Shown: piece after piece, positions 24,606 through 32,931 of the stretch
Numbering within the stretch: position 1 is the first letter of the stretch
Layout: every line of letters begins with the position of its first letter
Origin: Enterobacter cloacae complex sp. R_G8
Lineage (GTDB): Bacteria > Pseudomonadota > Gammaproteobacteria > Enterobacterales > Enterobacteriaceae
Length of the DNA stretch: 64,000 nucleotides
NCBI RefSeq assembly: GCF_024599795.1
Contig: NZ_CP102246.1
Coordinates: forward strand, 2,914,001-2,978,000
Direction of reading: 5' to 3'
Notes under the pieces: generated by a model
Told to the model about the DNA's origin: nothing
The model's input: the letters and a program-made list of their open reading frames with translations, nothing else
Databases searched by the model: none
Position numbers and translations under genes: made by a program

Positions 24606-26564
24606 ATGGAGATGGACGACTGGTGGTTTGGCTGGAAGGGTTTCACTCCCGAACGCCCCTGTCCTGGCAAAGTTGTGTTGATGGTTGGCGCGGGGATCTC
24701 CATTGATTCCCCTTCGCGACTCCCGGGAGGATACGAACTCACGGAAGCCCTGCTTGACCACTTGCTTGACAGCAACGCGGCTGACGAAATTAAAACGGTA
24801 TTTGGTCAATGTGAGCAGTGGATGGGGCGAAGCCTGCCACGTCTGGAGCATGTTCTTGATAAAGCGTTTGAACCTTCAACCATTGAAGGCGTCGAGCGTA
24901 GCGGTGCCGCCCGGGAACTGCTGCGTATCTTTTCCCAACGTCCCCCAAATGCGAATCATTACCTGATTGCCGATTACCTGATTAAGCACCGTGGATGGTG
25001 TATTACCCCTAATTTTGATGACTGTATCGAGCAGGCTGGTTGTCATCAGATCCCTGTGCATGTGATTGACCCCGAGACCAAAACACTGGACATCCTGCAC
25101 CGGGAATACGGTGAAGACTGGGGTATCATCAAAGTGCACGGCACAATTGAACACGGCTGTTCAGGACTTGGCGCAACACTTGCCGACCTGGAGCACGGGC
25201 TACCCGAAGCCTTCAAAAAACTTCTCGAACAGGTAACAAATCAGGCCGATTTAATGGTTGTCGCAGGCTACAGTGGTACCGACCATTTCGACATTAATCA
25301 CTGGATCCGCGATCGCTGGAATGGGAAGCGCTCGACGCGATTAGTCTGGATTGACCATCGCCCCAGCGTTGAAGAAGAGTTCTGGCGACTCAAAGAACAT
25401 GAAAATCGCGAGCCGAGAGTCTACTGGCAAGGCGCTTTCGGCGGTATGAAGATTCAGCACGGACCCACGTTAGCATTACTGTCATCCCTGCTGGGGATCC
25501 CTCGAAAAACGGTTAAAGATACCGAAGAGAATGGCGACTGGTGGCGTACGGCCCTGGCAGATTATTACTCCCCTACCAAGAAAGAAAAGTACCTTACCGG
25601 CACTCGTCTGGCCAGCTCTATCGGTCTTGGCCAACTAGCCGAGGAACAGCTCCGTTATTTGAAACGCCAACTGGAAGACGACGATATGTTGGTGCCTTTC
25701 GAAGCAGAGATTTACTACTCCCGTGGGTTTATTGCCGGGGCGTTATGGTTACAAAACTATCTAAAATCATCGCACGAAAAAAACAGAAAAGTGAACGGCA
25801 CCGCCCTGATCCGTGCTGAAGGAAAACCTGTAAAAGCGCTTCTCTTTTATCTTGCGCGGTGGTTAAAAAGCTCACGCAGACTCTCATTTGATGAGCAAAT
25901 AGACGCGTTTGCCTGCCTGCTTGATATCCACGAGCGGAGGCAACAATGGCGACTCTGGCAAAGTAAACCGCTTCGACGTCTGGGCGAAAAGGGATGTAGC
26001 GTATTCCGTCGGTATTTCATGAAGCTTGAGAACAATAAATTGCCGCTGTATCTGCATGGAAGGATGCAAATGCAGTCCATTCGTCTGGGCACGCTGTTTT
26101 ACGATGAAGAGGCTTTTTCCTTTGGCGATGTCTGGAATTTACTCTATCGCGAGAGCAGTCCACCGAGTTTTTTTACCCCTTACGGCCCTGCAATCCCAGG
26201 TTTTTATCTGATTGAACGCAGCACTGCGCGTGAAGAAGATCGCATTGCCGACCTGGTGCTGGCGAATATTAATTACGTCAATACCCTCCTTTCCGCTCTG
26301 CGGCGTCGTTGGCCTAAGGGCAGCGAAAGTGTATTTAAGGAAAGACAGCGAAGGGATGGATATGTTGATTCAGGAGACTATGCGGTGACGTATATCGTGC
26401 AACTGTTAAACGACAGCTCACAGATGGTTAGCGCTTTGAATGCACCGCATTTACACATCCTGATTGCCAGAGCCTGGATCAGGGCGGACAGTATTTTAGG
26501 CGGTATCGAATACTGGAAACAGCAGCGGCTTTATCTCGGCAGTCCGCGTTCGCTGACGACATAA
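24606..26564 (+). CDS. SIR2-domain protein with helical C-terminal region, candidate anti-phage NADase
   Basis: This 652-residue cytoplasmic protein has an N-terminal SIR2-like NAD-binding domain: GAGIS (28-32), TPNFDD (134-139), KVHGT with His178, and GYSGTD (221-226). From about residue 300 it is helix-rich with TPR-like character and no recognised family. In bacteria this combination is typical of SIR2 effectors that deplete NAD on phage infection, with the C-terminal part acting as sensor. I use the ATG at 24606 (AAGGA 7 nt upstream) over the GTG at 24588. No partner gene is obvious. Defence is an inference from domain and island context. Confidence 0.8.
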   Translation: MEMDDWWFGWKGFTPERPCPGKVVLMVGAGISIDSPSRLPGGYELTEALLDHLLDSNAADEIKTVFGQCEQWMGRSLPRLEHVLDKAFEPSTIEGVERSGAARELLRIFSQRPPNANHYLIADYLIKHRGWCITPNFDDCIEQAGCHQIPVHVIDPETKTLDILHREYGEDWGIIKVHGTIEHGCSGLGATLADLEHGLPEAFKKLLEQVTNQADLMVVAGYSGTDHFDINHWIRDRWNGKRSTRLVWIDHRPSVEEEFWRLKEHENREPRVYWQGAFGGMKIQHGPTLALLSSLLGIPRKTVKDTEENGDWWRTALADYYSPTKKEKYLTGTRLASSIGLGQLAEEQLRYLKRQLEDDDMLVPFEAEIYYSRGFIAGALWLQNYLKSSHEKNRKVNGTALIRAEGKPVKALLFYLARWLKSSRRLSFDEQIDAFACLLDIHERRQQWRLWQSKPLRRLGEKGCSVFRRYFMKLENNKLPLYLHGRMQMQSIRLGTLFYDEEAFSFGDVWNLLYRESSPPSFFTPYGPAIPGFYLIERSTAREEDRIADLVLANINYVNTLLSALRRRWPKGSESVFKERQRRDGYVDSGDYAVTYIVQLLNDSSQMVSALNAPHLHILIARAWIRADSILGGIEYWKQQRLYLGSPRSLTT

Positions 26565-26940
26565 AGAGGTCGTCTAAATCTGAGACTGTCATTATGCCTG
26601 TTGCTTTGCCGTGACATTTGTTTTTGCGGTAAAGCATGTTGATGGTGGCCTGCCCCGTTTCCTCAACCACGATCGCGCAGTGTAACCAATAACATGCATC
26701 GGAAACGATGCTAAATCGGCGAAACATGTTTAAGTGCTTAAGGGAAATACCTTCATCCGTTACAAAACAGGGCTGATGATCAGGGCGTTAATGATATCCA
26801 CAGCAAAATTTGCAAGGCGTTTCGGAAAACGGTGGTTTGCTTCAGAATCACAGAAACCGTTCATACTGGCTGGAATGCACCACAGTTCATCAGTATGATT
26901 GCGGGCAGCATCGCCAGTTAAGATTTGCTGAGAGGACAAT
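26565..26940. other. 376-nt interval without a supported gene
   Basis: An 82-codon minus-strand frame (26479-26727) runs into the end of the SIR2 gene and lacks a family match. On the plus strand a short frame (about 26775-26897) resembles nothing I recognise. The interval may hold a decayed gene end before the next small membrane protein. Confidence 0.4.
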
Positions 26941-27255
26941 ATGGATGTTACTGAAGAGGCTTTGTTGAGCGCTGGCTTTACGCGATCTGACTTGCAGAAG
27001 ATTAAGAACAACATTGAAAGCTATGGTGGAACATTAGGGGGAGCGATTCAGGATCTGGCTAATCGATTCAGGGTTGTTTTATGGATAACATCATCTTGCC
27101 TGATGGTTTTTATCCTTCTTATGTTGTTTGCTGCGAAAGAAACCGTTGTGGGTGGTGGAATATCAATACTCATCGCTATCATCATCGTTGTATTTATTCA
27201 GCCGCCAGTCCTGTCTTACAAATCCTGGCGGTTCTGGAGAAAATACAGAGGTTAA
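26941..27255 (+). CDS. Small two-helix membrane protein of unknown function
   Basis: A 104-residue protein with a charged N-terminal helix (FTRSDLQKIKNNIESYGG) and two adjacent hydrophobic segments (about 45-63 and 69-86), then a basic WRFWRKYRG tail. GAGAGGACA precedes the ATG at good spacing, so it is likely expressed. Family unknown. In an island of conflict genes it could be an orphan immunity or membrane effector protein, but nothing in the sequence proves that. Confidence 0.55.
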   Translation: MDVTEEALLSAGFTRSDLQKIKNNIESYGGTLGGAIQDLANRFRVVLWITSSCLMVFILLMLFAAKETVVGGGISILIAIIIVVFIQPPVLSYKSWRFWRKYRG

Positions 27256-27300
27256 TGGTTGGATGCTTCAGTGGAAAGCAGATCAAAAATAACTTTGGCC

Positions 27301-27534
27301 TTAAGTCCATAACCTACAATTTTCATGGTTAGTTTTGGACGGCTCATCGTATCCGTCTTGTTCTTTTTCTGCGACCTGTTTTATCTCCTCGTCAAACTTG
27401 ATACGCGTCAGACCATCTTGCAAATAAAATGCAGGCAACCGATTTGCTGTTTCGACCAGCTTTCGGGGTTCCAGATTCACCATCGTATCTGACCATGTTC
27501 TGTTCCAGCCCCTGTTTAGCAGCGCAATATCCAT
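27301..27534 (-). CDS. Hypothetical protein, 77 residues
   Basis: A soluble acidic protein beginning MDIALLNRGWNRTWSDT and ending with a Lys/Glu-rich tail. AAAGGGA lies 7 nt before its ATG. It converges on the small membrane protein at 26941-27255. No family or motif was recognised. Confidence 0.45.
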   Translation of the reverse strand: MDIALLNRGWNRTWSDTMVNLEPRKLVETANRLPAFYLQDGLTRIKFDEEIKQVAEKEQDGYDEPSKTNHENCRLWT

Positions 27535-27925
27535 AATGCATCCCTTTCCATAAATGTCTGATTATTTTACGTGCGGGATGATCAGGGGCAATAGTAAAAG
27601 CCTTGTCAGAATCCGATTTTACCCGAGTGAATCTGGTTAGAGGATGAAGCCATATGCGCTCAATGTCGGCTTTATCATGCGTGAAGGTTGATCTTAGCTC
27701 CTGACGGACCAGCTATGTCAAGCACTTGTCCGCTTTGTGCCAACAGCGGACATGGCTAACATCACGGTGTATTAATCAACGGGGAGCCAGTCAAGGATTA
27801 TCTGTATCGTTCTGTACCACTATCAAGAGTACAAACACTACTTTAAGCTATATTGGTTTATGAGGCTATTTCCTTTGTTAACTCCAAAGGTTATCATAAT
27901 GGAAATATCTTGTAGGGTTTATAAA
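27535..27925. other. Intergenic interval with an inverted repeat
   Basis: About 390 nt without a supported gene. It contains TGTCCGC (27727-27733) and GCGGACA (27746-27752), a 7-bp inverted repeat with a 12-nt loop. A single TGTCCGC also occurs at about 29762-29768 near the other side of the AT-rich genes. The rest is plain sequence of falling GC. Confidence 0.5.
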
Positions 27926-28612
27926 ATGAAATGGATAAAACAATATAGTAAAGAGTTTGAAAGGGATGCTTTAAGGATATTAATTTCAAAAGTCAATTGG
28001 AAGCACTTCAAACCATCTATCAAAGCTAGCCTTATAGGTATAGCTGAAAAATTGAATAAAAATGGTATAGAGGTAAGTGTTTATGACCAGCAAGATGAAC
28101 CAGATGGATTTGGTTTTGATTCGTTGAGTTTGCAATTTAATTCTAAACTTACTGGAAATATGCGGCAGGTCATAGAAACAGATAAAATAACTTTTAATCA
28201 CCATATGCAATCTGGTGGGGTGTTATCCATTACATATAGTGCTGTTGGTCATATTCATATTCTTGTTGAACCTCCTAAAACTGAAGACTCTGTCGCAGTT
28301 CATAGTTATCTTATTCTTTACCAAACTTATGATGCAAAAAATATCACAAGTAAACGTATTGAGAAAAGTGTTAAAAACTTCATCCACTACCAAAGGTACT
28401 CAGGTGTTCTTTATAGAAAGACATTTAAAGATAGATGGGTAGTCAGATGGCTTAAAGCAAAGATGTACTTTATTCAATATCTAGAACCCAAAAATAAATT
28501 TATAAGATATTCAGCTTTATATATTCCGCTTATTAGTATGATTGTTGCAACAATTGCGGCAGTCGCAAGCCTGATAGCAGTATATCTGACCTATTTGAGT
28601 TTAAATCATTAA
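27926..28612 (+). CDS. AT-rich hypothetical protein with a C-terminal membrane helix
   Basis: A 228-residue protein beginning MKWIKQYSKEFERDALRI. Its long soluble region has a beta-rich centre (LQFNSKLTG, GGVLSITYSAVGHIHILVEP), and one hydrophobic segment lies at the end (about residues 197-222, YIPLISMIVATIAAVASLIA). AGGG lies 8 nt before the ATG at 27926; an ATG at 27899 is also possible. The gene is much more AT-rich than its surroundings, which signals horizontal acquisition. The tail-anchored layout resembles membrane-associated defence or toxin proteins, but no family was recognised. Confidence 0.6.
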   Translation: MKWIKQYSKEFERDALRILISKVNWKHFKPSIKASLIGIAEKLNKNGIEVSVYDQQDEPDGFGFDSLSLQFNSKLTGNMRQVIETDKITFNHHMQSGGVLSITYSAVGHIHILVEPPKTEDSVAVHSYLILYQTYDAKNITSKRIEKSVKNFIHYQRYSGVLYRKTFKDRWVVRWLKAKMYFIQYLEPKNKFIRYSALYIPLISMIVATIAAVASLIAVYLTYLSLNH

Positions 28613-28844
28613 ATAAAAAGGCACCCATTAAGGTTGAACGGCTCCCTGACGACTAACACATGGCTACGTTAGAATTTTTTCAGCTACTGCAGAACGATTT
28701 TCAATGCCCGTTCTTCGCTCATATAAGACCTTCGCCCTGCCCGTCAAGTGCCGTGAGTAGATTATGCAAGCATATGGATACACTAGATACCTAAAAGCTC
28801 TTGAGTAGGCCGACAAACATTGTCTGTCGCTTGGGTTGAGCATA

Positions 28845-28874
28845 AAATACCCATTCAATTTTATGCGGGTATTT
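28845..28874 (+). promoter_or_regulatory. Hairpin ending 2 nt before the DUF3800 start codon
   Basis: AAATACCC (28845-28852) pairs with GGGTATTT (28867-28874) around a 14-nt loop. The 3' arm contains the only SD-like G-run (GCGGG) before the ATG at 28877. Folding would occlude initiation, so it may repress translation or end transcription arriving from upstream. Confidence 0.55.
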
Positions 28875-28876
28875 GT

Positions 28877-29647
28877 ATGGAATACGTGGCTTTTGGTGAT
28901 GAGAGTGGTACGACAGGGAGTGACCGCTGTTATGGCATTGGTTTGCTGTGTGTGCGTAAAGATACGTTGCACATCTTCAATGAGCGCGTCCAGAAATTAA
29001 AAGATAAGTACGAGATTGTCGGTGAGTTGAAGTGGTCCAAGATTAAGAATAGTGCAGGGCAGGCAAACATCTGCATTGAGCTGCTGGCTATGGTGCTCAA
29101 GAACTCGTGTTGCTTCCACTCAATTGTTGTAGTTAAGAACATTTACAACAACTGGCAGACGGACAGGGAGTTGGCTTTTTACCAGACGTACACAATGCTT
29201 GTTAAGAACGTTGCTAAGCAGATTAAGAGCGACGTTGAGGTGATCATCGACCAGAAGATTGATAAATACAAAAAGAACGATGAAGTGACAGGTATTGTTG
29301 CTAACAATATGCTGGCCAGGGCAGGGATGAAGAAGCTGGTTAAGTCTGTAACGATGCACGACTCTAAGCATCATCTTGGATTACAGGTTGTCGACATTCT
29401 GACCGGAGCTGTGAACTCTGGGTACTTGAAGTACCTTAATCCTCGGCTAGAACTATCAGTGGCTAAGGAGCTTGCCTTTGAACGTATGGCTGCTCTGCTT
29501 GGCTGGGATTTTTTCCATTACGATACATTCCCGAATAAGGATTTTAATATCTGGCATTTCCCGCAAGAGATGCGAGCTATGCCGGGTTCAAAGAGTATTC
29601 GACCTGATTACAGCGTTCCATTGGTTAAGCGGGAAGAGCTGCCCTAA
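28877..29647 (+). CDS. DUF3800 domain protein
   Basis: A 256-residue protein starting MEYVAFGDESGTTGSDRCYG. The FGDESG motif (residues 6-11, Asp8-Glu9) and the later SKHHLGLQVVDILTG are the conserved acidic and His/Gln-x2-Asp motifs of DUF3800, a family with an RNase H-like fold often found in defence islands and mobile elements. The ATG at 28877 is chosen because the conserved domain begins there; an in-frame upstream start would add residues across the hairpin. The function is not established. Confidence 0.8.
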   Translation: MEYVAFGDESGTTGSDRCYGIGLLCVRKDTLHIFNERVQKLKDKYEIVGELKWSKIKNSAGQANICIELLAMVLKNSCCFHSIVVVKNIYNNWQTDRELAFYQTYTMLVKNVAKQIKSDVEVIIDQKIDKYKKNDEVTGIVANNMLARAGMKKLVKSVTMHDSKHHLGLQVVDILTGAVNSGYLKYLNPRLELSVAKELAFERMAALLGWDFFHYDTFPNKDFNIWHFPQEMRAMPGSKSIRPDYSVPLVKREELP

Positions 29648-29902
29648 CCTTGACTTCAAAAAAATCGATTGTTTATGCATAGGCCGACCAAGTTTAAAGG
29701 ATAGGTGTCAATCGATACTGTAGTAGTGCACTAAATTTGGCCACAGGAACAAATATGTAAATGTCCGCTTCTCGCTCATAGCAGCCATTTCCCAGCCCCA
29801 ATCGCAAAAGCAACCTCAACACAACCCTCAAAAACCTCAAAGGGGCTCACCATAGCCCCTTTCTCACACCACCCTCTAAGCAGCTAACCAGCCTGCCCGC
29901 AC
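29648..29902. other. Intergenic interval with a possible insertion-sequence end
   Basis: The string TAGTGCACTAAATTTGGCCA near 29726-29745 looks like the terminal repeat of some IS3-family elements, but no second end or transposase is present. A GGGGCT/AGCCCC hairpin (about 29845-29861) follows and is probably a terminator. No gene is supported. Confidence 0.35.
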
Positions 29903-30358
29903 TCAGTGCGCCACAATTCGCGGCTCCTTCACAAACTCTGCCAGCAGCCAGATCATATCGTGCAGCAGCCCCGTAAGCTCTTTCGCAACGTTCGCGGGCA
30001 ATGTCCCCCCTTTAACGGCCTGGGTAAGTGCCAGCGCATAGTCAATCTGGGTAGCCGTGTCGTGCCAGCAGTCCGGCACGCAGGAGGTCATTTTCTCTCC
30101 CACAATCAATTGTTCAATAAGGTTCGGCGGGAGATCGGCATCGCAGAGTTCACGCAGTCGATGAAGCGCTTGCAGCAGGCGCTCGCAGAGTGCAGAGCTA
30201 ATGACGCTATCATCGCTTTCGACCAGCACGGTCACCAGCGCGGCGCAGTTGTCCGCCACGTCAAAGAGGTCGGCGTCAACCGGAAGGGGTCGGGTAATAA
30301 GCTGCTGAATAATGTTTTCGTCAGATTGCGGGAAAATCAGGGTCTGGATAGTCGCCAT
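29903..30358 (-). CDS. Hypothetical protein, 151 residues
   Basis: A soluble, mostly helical protein beginning MATIQTLIFPQSDENIIQQL. It is preceded by AGAGGA about 11 nt before the ATG at 30358; the open frame extends upstream but without a better start. It has the look of a small accessory protein from phage-like islands, with no motif that I can name. Its GC is close to the backbone. Confidence 0.55.
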   Translation of the reverse strand: MATIQTLIFPQSDENIIQQLITRPLPVDADLFDVADNCAALVTVLVESDDSVISSALCERLLQALHRLRELCDADLPPNLIEQLIVGEKMTSCVPDCWHDTATQIDYALALTQAVKGGTLPANVAKELTGLLHDMIWLLAEFVKEPRIVAH

Positions 30359-30688
30359 ATTAGGGCATCCTCTACATGTAATTTTATTCACTACCTTGTG
30401 AGTTCCTACGCTCGGGGGTAGCACTGACGGAGGTAGGAATACCGCCCACATAGAAAACGGCCAGCCTTACGGCTGCTCCGCCAGCGCCACCGAGATTGTA
30501 ACGGGATAAACGCTGCCACGACATACTAAATATCGCTATATGGAATACGGGTTCCTACACCCGATTGCGGATGTGCCGCAACGCCGTCACTTTACGACCC
30601 CGATAACCGGAATAAAAGCATTAACCCTCATTTTCACCGGGTTACTTTTAGGTTTGCGAGGCTCCTTCCAGAAAGCTGGTCTTCCAGC
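30359..30688. other. 330-nt interval with an inverted repeat, no gene
   Basis: TTCCTAC (30403-30409) and GTAGGAA (30433-30439) form a 7-bp inverted repeat about 45 nt upstream of the hypothetical gene that ends at 30358, and could be an operator. The remainder, up to the LysR gene end, shows nothing I recognise. Confidence 0.45.
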
Positions 30689-31573
30689 CTACATTTTCAG
30701 CGTATCGATCACTGCTCTCAGGGCTGGCGACACATTGCGATGCGGATAATAGAGAAACAACCCGTCCATCCGCAGGCTGTAGCGTTGCAAGACCCGGATA
30801 AGCGTTCCGCGTTCCAGATCGTCCGCCACGAGCTCCACCGGAATATAGGCTAGCCCCAGGCCCAGCCGGGCAGCTTCCGCTTCCATGTAACTGTCCGATA
30901 GCGCCCATTGTCCTTCTGGCCGGTGAAAGATTTTCTTGCCGTCCTGAACCAGTTCCCAGTGATAAAGATTACCGTCGGCAAACTGATACGCAATGCAGGG
31001 GTGCCTCACCAAATCCTCAGGTGTTTGCGGAAAACCATAGCGGCGGAAGTGCTCTGGTGCCGCAACCACGCCCATTTCCATGTCAGGCGTGATGCGTACC
31101 GCAATCATCCCCTGCCCGACCTCAGGCCCCAGCCTGACGCCCGCATCAAACCGCTCGGCAATGATGTCAACGAAGCGGCTTTCATTCATCAGTTCAAGGC
31201 GGATATCCGGGTAACGCTGCTTGAAGATGGCGAGCTTTGGCAGCAGGCATTTATCGATAGCGTGCTGGCTGGCATTGATGCGCACCGTACCGGACGGCGT
31301 CTGGCGGTAATGGGCCAGGGTGGCCAGCCCGGTATCAAGCGTATCGAATGCTGACTCCGTGGTTTGATAAAGCTGCTCCCCGGCGTGGGTAAGTGACAAT
31401 TTTCGTGTGGTACGCACCAGAAGCTGAACGCCCAACCGCGCCTCCAGCTCACGTACCGAGCGGCTGATCCCGGATTGTGCCAGTCCGAGTCGCTGCGCGG
31501 CTGCCGTGAAGCTTCCCTCGCGTACCACCTGCATAAACAAGTACAGCTCGTTGTAGTTTTCCCGTTTCGCCAT
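30689..31573 (-). CDS. LysR-type transcriptional regulator
   Basis: A 294-residue regulator. The winged helix-turn-helix is at about residues 5-64 (GSFTAAAQRLGLAQSGISRSVREL), followed by a periplasmic-binding-protein-like effector domain. I prefer the ATG at 31573 (MAKRENYNELYLF), where family alignments normally begin; 31594 is an alternative. It is divergent from the hydrolase at 31691 across about 115 nt, so it probably controls that gene and the transporter beyond. Confidence 0.88.
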   Translation of the reverse strand: MAKRENYNELYLFMQVVREGSFTAAAQRLGLAQSGISRSVRELEARLGVQLLVRTTRKLSLTHAGEQLYQTTESAFDTLDTGLATLAHYRQTPSGTVRINASQHAIDKCLLPKLAIFKQRYPDIRLELMNESRFVDIIAERFDAGVRLGPEVGQGMIAVRITPDMEMGVVAAPEHFRRYGFPQTPEDLVRHPCIAYQFADGNLYHWELVQDGKKIFHRPEGQWALSDSYMEAEAARLGLGLAYIPVELVADDLERGTLIRVLQRYSLRMDGLFLYYPHRNVSPALRAVIDTLKM

Positions 31574-31690
31574 CGCGCCTGCTCTCTGATTCATAACAAA
31601 TTGGTATTAATCTTAGCAATTTTCACCCTCTAATCAGCACGATTTCTGCTCCCTATACTCCCCTTATCACAACAACGCACGGGATCTCTA

Positions 31691-32818
31691 ATGAAAACAT
31701 TCACCCAAAAACTGTCAGTGGCGATGCTGCTGTGTGCATCTTTAAGTGGAGTGACAACAATGAGTTATGCAGAAACGACTAACCCAAACGCGCCCATTTC
31801 GATGGTGACCACCTGGGATAAAACCTTCGCCAAAAGTGATAAGGTTGACCATCGTAAGGTGACGTTCCAGAACCGATACGGCATTACCCTGGTGGGAGAT
31901 CTTTATCTGCCTAAAAACCGTGGGGACCGCAAGCTGGCGGCGATTGCCGTTAGCGGACCGTTTGGCGCGGTCAAGGAGCAATCCAGCGGGCTCTATGCGC
32001 AGACGATGGCCGAGCAAGGGTTTGTCACGCTGGCGTTCGACCCGTCTTACACTGGCGAAAGCGGCGGCCAGCCACGCAACGTGGCCTCGCCGGACATCAA
32101 CACCGAAGACTTCAGCGCTGCGGTCGATTTCCTGGGCCTGCAGCAAGAGGTTGATCGAAACCGTATCGGCATTCTGGGTATTTGTGGCTGGGGCGGCATG
32201 GCACTGAACGCGGCAGCAATGGATACCCGCGTAAAAGCAGTCGCCACCAGCGTGATGTATGACATGAGCCGTGCCATGGGCCACGGCGTTGGCGACGGGA
32301 AAGATCGCTATTCCACGGCCGATCGTCGTGCCGTACTGCAGTATCTGAACGAGCAGCGCTGGAAAGATGCCGAAAACGGCACCTTCGCGCACGGCGGCCA
32401 TGATATCTATGTTGATGAAAACGGCAACGTAACGGCGGCTGAGCGTATTCTGCCAGAAGCATTACCCGCCAACCCGAATCCGGTTCTGAAGGAGTTTTAT
32501 GACTACTACCGGATGCCGCGCGGATTCCATGCACGCTCCGTCAACTCCACCGGCGCATGGACGGCTACCATGCCGTTGTCTTTTATGAACATGCCGCTGT
32601 TAAGCTACGCAGGGGAGATCAGCATCCCGACGCTTATCGTGACGGGTGAAAAAGCGCACTCCCGCTATTTTGCCGAGGACGCGTTTAAAACCGTTGGCAG
32701 CAAACAGAAAGAGCTGGTTATTGTCCCGGGCGCAAACCATGTCGATCTTTACGACAACGCCGCAGGTAAGATCCCGTTTGCACAGTTTGAGCGATTCTTC
32801 AAAACCAGCCTGAAATAA
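31691..32818 (+). CDS. Exported alpha/beta hydrolase with a cysteine nucleophile motif
   Basis: A 375-residue alpha/beta hydrolase of the dienelactone hydrolase/YcjY-like group. The N-terminal MKTFTQKLSVAMLLCASLSG segment ending near SYA-ET is a signal peptide, so it is periplasmic. The nucleophile elbow reads G-I-C-G-W-G-G with Cys where most esterases have Ser. Asp and His candidates are in the C-terminal GEKAHSRYFAED and PGANHVDLYD. The substrate is unknown. It is divergent from a LysR regulator. Confidence 0.82.
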   Translation: MKTFTQKLSVAMLLCASLSGVTTMSYAETTNPNAPISMVTTWDKTFAKSDKVDHRKVTFQNRYGITLVGDLYLPKNRGDRKLAAIAVSGPFGAVKEQSSGLYAQTMAEQGFVTLAFDPSYTGESGGQPRNVASPDINTEDFSAAVDFLGLQQEVDRNRIGILGICGWGGMALNAAAMDTRVKAVATSVMYDMSRAMGHGVGDGKDRYSTADRRAVLQYLNEQRWKDAENGTFAHGGHDIYVDENGNVTAAERILPEALPANPNPVLKEFYDYYRMPRGFHARSVNSTGAWTATMPLSFMNMPLLSYAGEISIPTLIVTGEKAHSRYFAEDAFKTVGSKQKELVIVPGANHVDLYDNAAGKIPFAQFERFFKTSLK

Positions 32819-32879
32819 GCCGTTCTGCCCAGGATCATGCAGGCCGCATACGCATTGGCCTGAAGCATGACGAGCATAC

Positions 32880-32902
32880 GCCACCCGATCCAAACGGGTG
32901 GC
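32880..32902 (+). terminator. Hairpin between the hydrolase and MFS genes
   Basis: GCCACCCG (32880-32887) pairs with CGGGTGGC (32895-32902) around a 7-nt loop and is followed by a pyrimidine-rich CCTCTTCTTT. It is a likely partial or full terminator. Confidence 0.55.
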
Positions 32903-32931
32903 CCTCTTCTTTGCCTTGATGAAATCTGACT

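Noticed and set aside
26479..26727. 82-codon minus-strand frame running into the SIR2 gene end
   Set aside because: No family resemblance, overlaps a well-supported gene on the other strand and has no clear ribosome binding site.
24000..30500. A prophage or integrative element
   Set aside because: No integrase, tRNA attachment site, capsid or tail genes were found; only isolated accessory genes are present.
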